This document shows positions 14,101 to 26,100 of a DNA stretch of 64,000 nucleotides, one piece after another. The stretch's first letter is position 1, and the number at the start of each line of letters is the position of its first letter. The notes beneath the pieces were generated by a model, which did no database searches, was not told the origin of the DNA, and saw only the letters and a program-made list of their open reading frames with translations. Made by a program: the position numbers and the translations under genes. The stretch is from Klebsormidium nitens (taxonomy: Eukaryota; Streptophyta; Klebsormidiophyceae; Klebsormidiales; Klebsormidiaceae), in the NCBI GenBank assembly GCA_000708835.1, contig DF237148.1, positions 6,356 through 70,355 of the forward strand, written 5' to 3'.

Positions 14101-17100
14101 CACACCGAAGTCCGTCATCGCCGGACAGTTGGCCCAAGCGCTTATCTCCCCCGCGGACGCTCTCGGCAATCTGGTGACGTATACCGGCAACTATCCGGCG
14201 AGCAGCGACCAGTTCATCGTGCAAGCCATACCGGGCCCGAATGCGCTGGGTTACTCCAAAAACTTCACCGTAACCACCGTGGTTAACCAGACGTACCTGG
14301 CAACGGTCAACGTAACCGACATCGTCGGGAACGTCCAGTTAACCGTTCTGCTCGCCGGGAAGCCCATCGCAACCGGGGCGTTCACGGTAGCCGTTGCGGC
14401 GGGGCGGAGCGTTAACCCGTGGGTTTCCGTTTCCGGAACCGGCCCTTGGCCCGCCGGAACCGGTCAAGGGATCGACGTCTTACCGTTTGACGCTTTCGAT
14501 AACTCGATCGACGCGTACAAGCCCGTGTGCACCTGTACCGGCTACCTGACGTCAGCAAACGCCCCCATGGTCGTCAGCCAGTGCGCACTTGCGGATAGCA
14601 GCTATCACCTCTGGGACGGGAGCGAAACGCCGTTTGGATACCTGTACATGATGCCGCCAATCAAGGTCGCCGCAACTTACTCCCTGACGGTTAACATAAC
14701 CCAAACCGCTTACCCGGGGTACGTCAACACCTACACGCTCCCTGACCCGATCGTGGTTAGCCCCGGTGACCCGAGCGCCGCGTTCACCAAGGCATTCGGT
14801 CCCGGGGTTTCGTCAACCGGGGGCCAGGCGGGGAAGAACACCAGCTTCACGATCGCGGTTAAGGACGCTTACAATAACTCGGTCCCTAACCCGACTGGGG
14901 TGACCTACAAGATCACGAATCCAACCGGGGGTTTGATCTACGGGACCCTGGTTGACAACGAAGACAGCACGCTAACCGTAACCTACATGCCGCTCGCTAC
15001 GGGCGTCCACAAGGTGGCCGTCTTTGTCAACAACGCCGCGGTCGGAAACGCGTTCCAGGTTACGATAACCCCCCCGCTGACCAGCGCCGCCAAAACCACC
15101 GCCCTGCTTTCCGGTTCCGCCGCGCCGCTGACCGGCGGAACCCAGTACGCGATCACCGCGGGAAAGGATACGAAGCTTGTGGTGACGGCGTATGATATCT
15201 ACGGGAAAAAGCAGCTGGCGAAGAGCGACACGTTTACGGTGACGTTTACGCCCGCGACGGCTGTGGATGGCGCTGCGACTGGAGCGAAGTGCTCGCAAGC
15301 GGTGAACAACAACGACGGTGAAAGCGGTTATTCTCGTGCTTTTATCCTTGTTTTTGGCACGTCTTGGGGAAGGTGCAGCTTCTAAAACAGGAACGGCAGA
15401 ACAGTCCGACAGTTGGTCTGATTACTAAGTAGACATCTTAAATGCTCTTGAAGGGATATAGACTCTGCTAAGATACTGTCCTGCCATGTGACTTGCTGGC
15501 TTAGGTAGTAAAAGGCGCTCTCAGAATTTCAATGCTCAGCTAGCCAACGGGACAGTTCAAAAAGTTCCATCCTTTTGCAGGGGAAACTAGCTCGTCAGCT
15601 GTTCTCTTCTAAATGCCCGGCTGATTTGTTGGTCCGCTTTTACTACTGTGATGGATACGAATGCGAGTTGGAACGAACGATGTTTCACCAATTTCTCACT
15701 GCTCTCTTGAATGTATTCAAAGAACCGTTCCGCTGGCCTCTCTGGGATTCAGCCTTGCCGGAAACTCGGCTATTCAGAGGTCTTTCGATCTGAGTCCCTT
15801 ATATCTTCTTCAATTCATCAGATTAAGGTTCGGAGTAGTATCTGCTGTTCGGCCCAGCTTCAAGTCTGCTTAAGAGTCGAGTCCTTTCATCCTTTCCAGC
15901 CATTTCTGAGATAATGTTTCCTGTCTTCTTTCTCTCAGGAACGTACACCATAACTTTCTCGGCGAACAAGGCCGTCTCATCCTCCACTCCCGTCGTTTAC
16001 TCGCTCGCCGTAACGCTCAACTCCGGCGACGGGGGTCCGGCGCCAATCGCTGGCAGCCCCTTCCAGTTCACCGTCACCCCAGCTTCCGTCGACGCCGCCT
16101 CCTCTTCCGTCCTTCCGGTGAACACAGCGGAAACGGCTGCCGGCCTGACGTACAACCTCCCAGCTGATGACGCAAGACGCGTTCGGCAACCGGGGCAGCT
16201 ACGCGCCCGGTTCGTTCTACAACGTGACCGGAACGGCAGTGACCAACTCCGTGAAGCCGAGCGGAAGCGGATCCAGGCGCAGGCTCTTGCAGGCGGCCAC
16301 GACATCAAGCGCCGGTTCCGGCGCCCAGTTTTCCGTCGTCAACAACTACGACGGAACCTACTTGATAACAATGATCACAACCCAGGCGGTCCCGTATAAC
16401 ATCACCTTTAGGGTTAACGGAGTCCCGGTCAAGAGTAACCAGCCGGGTGGGGTAACGTTCAAAAACCTGGTGGTTCCGTCCGGAAAAACGAAGAAGTCCG
16501 CTTTCACGGCCAGCGGAAACGGAATCGGGACTGCGACGCTCAAAGCCGGCGACACCGCCCAGATCGCCATCCAGGCGCGCGATCAGTACGGCAACCCGAC
16601 CATGGACGATCTGACGTCACTCGCAGCCGGTCTGACGTCATCCTTCCAGGTGCGCGTGGGAAGCAACACCAGCTTCGCCACCTTTTCGGACCCGTCCTCT
16701 CTAACTGTCTCACCGCCGGTCACTTGGAACCCCGTGATGATCGTCGTTCCGTTCACCGTTCTCAAGGCCGGAACGCTGGTCACGACGCTCGGTTTCGCGG
16801 ACGGAACGATTCTCCAGGGGAGCCCCTACTCGGGGACGGTTGTTCCGGGCGCTCCGTCTGCGGCGGGGTCCCTGGCATCGGGCCCCGGGTTGAAGGGCGC
16901 GCTCGCGTGTTTTTCCGGCACAAAGTGCGTCCCCGCGAGCATCTACCTCATGCCTCAGGACGCGTACGGCAACCCGGTCATGGGCGCCGCGACGGCCGCG
17001 GCCGCGCGCGCGACGATGTGCGCGCGCTTCGGCGTGGTCTTCTCGGTTCCCGCGAGCATCACCAAGCAGGCTCCGCAGCCGGACGCGAACAACACCGCGC

Positions 17101-20100
17101 GCTGCGTGGTGACGTATACCGCGTCAGCCGCGGGGGACCAAACCTTGCAGGTCAGGTTTGACGGTAACTACGTGGTTAGCGGGGGGCAGTTCCCGATAGC
17201 CGTGCAGTCGGGGACGGGCGCGGCGGACGCCTCGCAGTCGACCGTAACCGGAGACGGCATCAACTCCGTCATACTCGCCGGACAGTCCTACAAGCTCACC
17301 GTAACGCTGAGCGACGCCAACGGGCTGACGTTACAGACGGGTTTCGGGGCGACCGTCTCGGCGTCCGCGAATTCCTCGGCGCTGAGCTTTGCGTTCGTGG
17401 ACGCCCAAAACGGCCAGTTTGTTGCCAGCTTCAAGCCCGTGGTTAGCGGTGTGTTTGTCGTAACCGTCTCGGTTAACGGCAAGCCGATCGGGGGTTATCC
17501 CAGCGGGTTTAAGATGAAGGTCGCCTCAGCCGCAACCAGCGCCTCCACATCTACAGTCGCCCTCTTAAACCAGACCCTTTTCCAACGTAACCCTTCCCCC
17601 GAGACGCTTTCGGCAACCGGCAAGATTACTTGGTTTCGGGCCCTGACGCCTTCTCGGTTTACCTAACCCTCCCTGACCTCACATCGGCGACGCTAATCCC
17701 GACGCTAACCCAGTGCAACGAAACCAACTGCCTCGCGGCCAGCGTTACCCCGTCCCAAATTGGCGAGCACCAGATTCAGGTTATCCTGAACCTGGCGTCC
17801 GGGAACATGGCGGTCGGAGGAGTCGCCAACATCTTACGCGTGTTAGTATTTGCCGGACCTCCGGTGCTTGCGAAAACGGAGCTCCGGGGGCTGGGGGCGA
17901 CGACGGCCCAGGCGGGCGTTCCGACTAGCTTCCAGTTTGTCCTGAAGGACGCCGGTGCGTCATTCAAATCTCCGGAGAAGAATACATATGTGATGCATAA
18001 CGAATATTTTATTGTTGGGGGCGCGGGGGGTGCCGTAAATGGACGGTTGCCTTTTCATTCTGTCATTAGTTTATACTCCTGTCACGTCTCAGCGGTGAAG
18101 CCCTGTGCCAGCACAAGCTTTGATCTCCAGACGATTCACTTCAATCCGCTTCGAACCCTTCGGACTTAGACTGTAGACATGTAAGGCACTGAAATGATGT
18201 GCGTTTTAAACGTCAAGGGTATGGAAAAGCACAAGTTGGGTTACTTTTTAAAACCAACTTCGAACTTTGCACCCGTTGATACGGCTAAGTAAGCTCTTTG
18301 CTGTTCGGCGTTATGTACTCCTAAATGACGTTGTGAGCTTTGAGATTTTCTACGTACAGCGAGTTCCTTCAAGGGCTGAAGGCTGCCCTGATAGGGCCCG
18401 GAGCCTGATAGGGCCCGAAGCCCTTTTGAATCTTCTGAAAAGCAAGATCCCAAGAAAAGAACCGCAATAGATAAGATCTCTCGAAGTTTTCCCTGAGCTT
18501 GCTGCGTCCCTTTCCAGGTGGAAACGCGCTCGATTCGAACACCCTCAGCGACGCAAACCTGCCGACGATCATCCTCACCTCCTCGCTCAACAGCAGCGTC
18601 ACGTCAACGTCGTCTGTGCGTCCGTTTGCGCTATCCTTCCTGGCTGTTTTCACGGCGGTCCAGAGCAGCTATCTAGACATCTATGCCCAAGGCCAGCAGT
18701 TCCACTACACCGGGCTCACGGTTACGCCGGGTGAGTCAAAAAGTGCCCTTCCGACTCTTGGCCAAACAAACTTGAACCGAAAGCTCTTTTTACAGGAGAA
18801 AACTTTTTAGCCTCATCCGGTTCGTGTTTGGTTAGGGCCCCATTTTCACAAGCAAACGGAGGTGACTGGTTGATTAAGTTTAGGCCAGCTTAAGGACGGA
18901 GATGTCCTTTATGGAAGTTAACACGGCGTTCGGCCATGCACTGCTGCCGTCGTTCCGTGATCTGGTAAACTCGTGAAAATGATGATGACCAGAAGAAAAC
19001 TGCCCAACAGGCCTTCCAACCCATCGCGGGCCGATTCAAGCGGCAGATAAAAGCTGTCTTCCTTTCTGCTTCTGGCTTTGAGTTGGTCAAACTTGAACCG
19101 TTCCTTGCCCCGCCCGTATAAAGCAGCTTGGGTTTTGTTTTTACAGGTCCTGTATTCACCTCCGCCTGTTACGCTGTCGGGGCCGACGTCGGCACCGCGG
19201 CCGCGCCCGCGAGCGTCGCGGCCGGCTTGCAAGCCGTCTTCTCCATCTACCCCCGGGACTATTACCAGAACCTTTCCCCGGACGGCAATCTTATCTTCGA
19301 CGCAAAACTCACGCTGGACATCAGAGTCTTTTCGGCGCCCGCTGGAAGCTTTTCCAGCTACTATGTGCCTAAGTGGACGGTAGTGACGCCGGATTCGGTG
19401 ACGTTTGTGGGCGACCACTACGAAGTGGCGTACACGCCAACAGTCGCCGGCAACTACTCCGTAAGTTCCCCATGCCAGCAAAGAGTGTATATCAGATGAT
19501 GGCTAGTCAAAGACTGCATTCCTCAGCAAGACACGACAGACTTTGGCACCGTTTTCAGTCCGCATCACAACAAAGATTCGGCCACTCAACAACTCGGAAC
19601 AGTCAAAACTTGCACTCTAAAAAGAACAGAACGAGACTTGGTCTTGATGGTCCGAGCTTCTTACCATCTTTCGAATAGTCTGTTCCGTTTCAGATCGCAT
19701 TCTCACATTCGCTAAGTCTGTTTGCAAATAGAGGATGCGTAAACGGTATTTATTTTTACGAACGTGATCTCGATAAAGTCTGCGTGCACAGGACTCTGCA
19801 AGATGGTGAGACGGGTAAGGCAGTCTGATTCCGAACAGTCTCCAAAGAAGTGGCAACCAAGATAGCTCCCCCGTCTTCTCAGGTATACGTCACGCGCGCC
19901 AACGTGGCCATCGGCGGCGGTCCCTATTCCGTTTCCGTCCTTCCGGGCCCCGCTTCCGCCTCCACCTCCCGGCTTCTCCCCGCCTCCCTCACCAACTGCA
20001 CCTCCGGTGGGACACGTGTCATCACCGTATTGGCCTACGATGCCCTCGGGAACCCGGCCACTGCCACGGCCGACGTCTTTTCCGTTAGCGTCACCGGAAT

Positions 20101-23100
20101 GGAATCCCTCACCGGACAGCCGGTCCCGATGCCGTCAGCAGGGCCCGGAATTTACAACTTCAGTTACCCCTGCAGCCGGGCGTTCTCACAGAAGAGCTTC
20201 CTTGACGTCACGCTGGCGTCATCTTACGTCGTCAGCGAGGTGCCGTTGACCACTTTCCCGGGCCCGGTTAAGATAACCAACATCATGGCCCGCCCTTGGC
20301 TGCCGGTCACCGTGGGCGTGCCGGTAGCGCTAACCTTCGTCGCTAATGACAAGAACGCTAACCCGCTTTGGACGGGTGGTCTCAACATCACCGCGCAGTG
20401 GGTCAACGGGCTGAATAAAAGCACAGCGCTCAACGTAACCGATAACGGGGACGGTACGTACCAGGTGACTCTGTTCGCGACCGTGGCCGGTACGTACCAG
20501 CTAACCGCCAGCCTCGCCGGGCAGCAATTTTTCCCAGCCACCGGGACGCGGGCGATCTACGTTGCGCCAGCTGGCGCAGTCCCTCACCTGACACGTGTCA
20601 CCTTCCCTCCGGCTCTGACCTCGGGCTCAGCGGGGTTTTCACGGTTCAGCTGCTAGACCCATTCGCTAACCCGGTGGTTAACGCGAACCTGGTCAACTCG
20701 TCGTTCCTGCAGCTAACCTCGGTCTCGAGCTCATCGGGACTGAGTTCGACGCTGGGTCCGACCATAACCCAAGATAACACCACCGATTTGTACACTGTCC
20801 GTTTGACGCCGCTACGGGCTGGGTTAGTCAGGCTAACCCTGACTGTTAACGGCGTTCCGGTTGTCAACGCCACAACGGCGCAGCCGTACTGGGTTCCGGT
20901 GCTTTCGGGCCCCCTTTCCGCTCCTAACTCTCTCGTGGTCGGTTCGGGTTTCACCGTAGGAGCGGCTTCGGCGGTTCAAGCAAGCTTTTCGGTAACGGCC
21001 CGCGACACAAACAACAACACCGTCACCGCTCTGCCAGAGGGCAAGAGCTTCTCCGTCGCCTTTTCCGACGGAAGCATTAGCGGAACGGTCTCGAGCGCCG
21101 GAGACGGAGTCTTCCTCGCTACGTACACGCCCACCCCGGCCCAGGTTACGGCAAACCCGTCCCTAACCATCACGGTCACCTACGACGGGTTTACGGTGGC
21201 CACAAGCACCGTAGCGCTGTTAACCCAAGCCAGTTCTGTGGCCCCCGCCAGGAGCAGAGCCGTGGACGAGAACGGACTTCCGCTCCGTTCCGCTGTGAAG
21301 GGCACCGTCGGAACGGACATCGTCTTCTTCATCCAACCGAGCGACTCTACCGGGCTCGACATCAGATCTACCGGGGCGCCCAAAGCCTTCCAAGTCGCAA
21401 TACCCAACTTTGGAGTCATGATCCCGGTTCCTCTCTCGGATGGAACCGGGCGGTACCTGGTCAACTTCACCTCCCCGGTCGCCAGACAGCTGTCGGTAAC
21501 GCTTGCCAGCTATGCCGACTCCAGCGAGACGCTAGCAAACTCCCCGCTTACGGTTCAAGCTGCCCCGGGGCCTTCGGCGGCCAGTGCCGCTCAGTTGTTC
21601 AAAGCCGGAGGCGTCGACCAGTTCTTGCCAACCGAGCAGAGGACGGCCGGGAAGGAGGACGTCATCGTGGTAAAGTCGTATGACGTCAGCGGGAACGCGC
21701 AGGTGTATAACGCGGTGGCTGGGGGTGACGTCTACACGGCAGTCCTGACCGGCCCGTCGACCGTCCAGGCGAGTAATCCGAAGATTGCGTCCGCTTCTTC
21801 CTGAAGAAAACTTTCCAGTTTTTGAGGAATCCTACAGTGCAGTACTGTGTTCTTACGAAACTTTGCACCGATCCAAGAAGCGTTCTTATTGAGGATTGGG
21901 TCAGTGAAACGCTCGTCCGGAGTGATGCTCCGTTTGCTGCGCTGCTCAGTCCCTGAAACCTGCTGGGAGCAACTGAAGCGTTTGAGGCAAGGTCCAGGCG
22001 GCACGAATTCCTCTTTCTGCCACATTGCTCAGCGCTCAACTCCAGAATTGGGCCTCTATCCTTTTTTCGTCAGAGGGAAGGCCATTTCGTTTGAGCAATC
22101 GAATCTCAAGCTAAGCTGCCTATAGGGCTTCGTCTGAATAGCGTCTAGGGCCGGAAACACGGCTTAAATCTTCCTAGCAAAAGAAAGTCTTTGAACATTT
22201 CTTTTCCGCTTTGCTGACATAGTATCCCTTCCATTCCGCAGGCAAGCCTGGTGGATAAGCAGGACGGCACCTACGAGCTCCACTATACGGCGACCGTCGC
22301 GGGCGTCTACAACCTGACCGTGTCGCTGCGAGACCCGGCATCGGTCGCTTGGACGCCTGTGAATGGCCAGCCGATGCAGATCACGGTCGTGAATGGAAAC
22401 TTCCTCATCTCCCAGTGCGCTCTTCGACCCACCCCGCTCTTCTCAATGACCGTCGTCTCGGGCGCACCGTTCACTTTCACAGTGCTGGCTAGGTAAGTGC
22501 CGTCTGGTATGCGTTCGGCTTCAAGCCGATCTCGACTTGCTGAACTTGGATCCGACTCGCAGCTTGTGTATCCTGTGAAGGGGCCCTCTCTTGACTTGAG
22601 CGGTGGTCAAGAAAGAGTTCAAATCGAGGTTCCAAGTGCTGCTTCGACTTCCATCACAGATGTTCGACTCCTTGGACCACTTATTAATGAACCAGCTCTG
22701 GATTTAGCAGTGAGGAGATCAAATCATCTCTTTCGTTCGTGCTTCAATGAATTCTGCGCGTGAAGAAGCGTCTGACACTCTCGACCTGAAGACTCGACGC
22801 CAGGAAGGGCCAAATTCGGCGACCTCACGGCTTCTTTCCCTACAGACGACCCGATTCATCCGCAGAGCTGGTACCAGTTGCCTAGAACCGGGCATTTCAG
22901 ATCATTATTTTACCGGGAACTTGCAACAAGGGTGCTGAGCTACTTTGTGATTTTGCAGGATGCTTACGGCAACGCTTACACCAACGGAGACAAGTCGTTT
23001 GCCGTGACCACGTACGGCGGCACAAACCCGCCGCAATGCTCCATAACGGCCACGCCCGTTTCCTCCGAGTTCCTGGGAACTTGCACCGGACTAAGCGTGG

Positions 23101-26100
23101 GCTACTTCCGGGTCAAGGTCGCGGACAGCAGTGCCAGCTCCGCAGTCGTTCCGGGCACCCCCATGCTGGTCGGTTCACCTTTGATCGTCTCGCGTTTAAC
23201 CCGTTTGTCAAACAGAATTGGACTGCCTTTCGAAAGCGCCAAGATTTTCCGGATCGATCAATGTTAGGTTTGACTTTCCAGTTCCCTAGAGCTTTTGCGG
23301 TTGTTGAGTGGGGTGAAAATGCTAGGTTCTACCAAACGAACAGCCACGTGGCAGCGCGGCACCTTTGCGGCAGCAACGAAGGGTATCATGTCGCCGCAGA
23401 GTATCAATCTGCCCTGCAGATTCTTGAGTAGAACACCATAAGAGGAAGAGCTGGTAAAGCATGATTCAGTAACCGTTACTGTGCTTCCAAAACCTGTATC
23501 TCTCTTAAATTGATCAGACCCTTGACCTTCGAAGGCTTGCTTGTGATTGCAGGTCGTTGTTACGCCGGGACCAGTTTCCAGCAACACGACCTCGGCTTTC
23601 GGCGACGGCCTCACCGTGGGGACCGCGGGGCAGGTCGCCTCGTTCGTGGTGACGGCCCGGGATGCCGCCGGCAATATCTTCAGCAGTCTGCCGGCCGTGT
23701 CTTTCTCCCCTCCAAACATGGTAGACAGCAGCAGCGTGCGGGTCGTCTTCACGGCTTGTGCGCCGGATGCGACCAGTTGCCTCGCAGCAGTCACCTACAA
23801 GCCCGCGATGTGGGGAAGCGTCACGATTACCGTCGCGTCTGGGACTACTGGTGAGCCCTTGAGATGACTTTACTCCTTGAGAAAGTTCTTTTGTAAACGT
23901 AGGCGTTTTTAGGCGAACTTCTGACGCTTGTACAAGCTTTTAGAAAACAACGTTCACTGAATTCCACTGGTTTGCTGCTCTTAGAAAAGTTTGATCAATC
24001 ATGCAGACTCACCGCAGATTGCAAAGTTGTGTAAAAGGTGTCTTCGATATAAGTTGCAGTGATTGTGTTCCTGTTTTCAGACCTGATTTAGGCTTCGTTT
24101 GACCTGATACCTTAGTCTTTTGACTTCATTCCTTAAAATAGCTGAACACAGGGCCGGGGGGCGGCCTATAGCGGTGTTTCTCTGACCGATTGTTTTGCAA
24201 GCGGCCTGTGAAACGCCCTCTCGTTCTTCGGGTCAAACAACTCACTCCCAGAGAACTCTGAACGTGTAACCACCAGCTCTTCACGGATTGCCTTGCACCA
24301 AAGTATATCCTCAAGTATATTCCCTCAGCACCGCATGATTCATTCAACGATTTCTTGCACGAGAAGAACCACCACCCCCCGCCTCCGACGCTTCTGCTTC
24401 TGCTGACGTCACGAACTTCCTGTCTTCCGCAGTGACCGGCCGCTACGCCCCGGTCATCGCGCCAGCGCCCGCGCCGCAGCTCCTCTCCGCCAAACTCTCA
24501 AACCTGCTCACCACGCTGAGCGTCCAGTTCGACCAGCCCACTAACCTGGGCGGTTTGCAGCTGGTTAAGCCCCGGAACCAGACCTGCCAGAAGCTGCTCG
24601 ACCCGAGCACCGTAGCCAAGCTCGGCCAAGCCGGGCGCTTCTTCTGCGACTGGCCGGACAGTGATTCGCTGCAAATCACCCTCGGTTTCAATGCGACGAT
24701 CCTACCGGTAGGAAGTCTTGCGCCGGACTCCATCGTTCTGTTACCAAACGTGGTCGGTAACGCGGCGTCCAACTCGTACAACGCGTCCGGTTCCGTTCCG
24801 CTGAGCGCGCCGGACGCGCCGCCGGTTCCGATGGTCAGTCTGACGGCGCCCAATGCGATCGGGCCCTGTGACTCGGTCGTTCTGTCGGTTGCCGGGTCGA
24901 CCGGGGGAGGGGGCCGGCCCCTGCAGTACGGCTACTTTGTTCAGGTAAGATGTTCAAGCTCTAGTGCTCTAAATCTCTGCTCTTAATCCACTTGAACGAT
25001 TCCATATGCCCATTTTAACAAACAGTCGAATGGAAGGAAAGCTCCAGCGCGTGACAATTTCCCCTTCGCGCTCATTACTGGGGAAGACGATCTCTCGAAC
25101 TTCCAGGTTAGAGATCGTAAAAGGACCATTATTTGGGTTGAGGGTGATCACGACTGGGGTTGGACACCTCGTCAGATCGGGGCTTTAACAATCAGCATCG
25201 CATGACGGCATGTAGGTACATGCCTGGGCAAGCCACAACTTCGCAGCAACCGGGATAACATCCTACATCGTGAAAACATTCTGTATAGGTTTTGAAGCAG
25301 AAACTCATACATGTTTTTCAGAAGCAATCATTGGATTTAAAGCAGGCGTTATCGATGATAGCCTAAGTCAATACCCTACCAAGCGCGTAGAGTCTGCAGA
25401 GTCTTGCTGGTTCTGTGGTTGTGGTTATGTACGCACGGATATGCATCTCTCGTGGCACGGGACAATCTTCAACCGTTCCTTTGCTGAGAACACCTTGCTG
25501 AACATTCAAAGAGACGCTCAGGCTGAGCGACTTGCAGCACGCAGAATGAAGCGTGGTTTCGTTACGAAAAGCTGACGGAATTTTAAGACCCGCACAGACT
25601 CACGCTTCCTTTCTTTCCATCTCTGCTTACCAAGCTCTTTGCAACGACATTTGCAGGGGCTCAACACCGACGCGACGGCCGCGCTCACCAAAACGCTCGC
25701 GAACTACACCGCTGCGGGTTCCTACACCTCCCTTACCCTCAGCGCAACGGATTTGGTTCCCGGTAATGTTTACACTTTCACCGCCATGGCGACCAACTTC
25801 GTGGGCGTTACTAGCACACCGGTCGCCATTACGATCGCCAAGTCCGACAAACAGATGCCTTACGTCATCGTACCGGGATCCGGCCCCGAGAAACGCATCA
25901 CGGGTAACGCGAATTACATCATCACAGCGTTCGCGGTCGGGGGAGTGCCCGGGAAATTTGCTTACGTCAACGGGCAGTGCGTGCCGGCGTTGAACTACAC
26001 CAACCTGCCGATGAACTACACGTGGCAGCAGATGACGGGGCCCATCATCAACGTCAGCAGCTTACCTGCAGCTTACCAGAGCTCGCTCCGGTCGTCGTAT

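Noticed and set aside
13544-14224. Long minus-strand open frame opposite exon 11
   Set aside because: Shadow of the GC-rich coding strand; its protein is low-complexity Gly/Arg, and the plus strand carries the filamin repeats.
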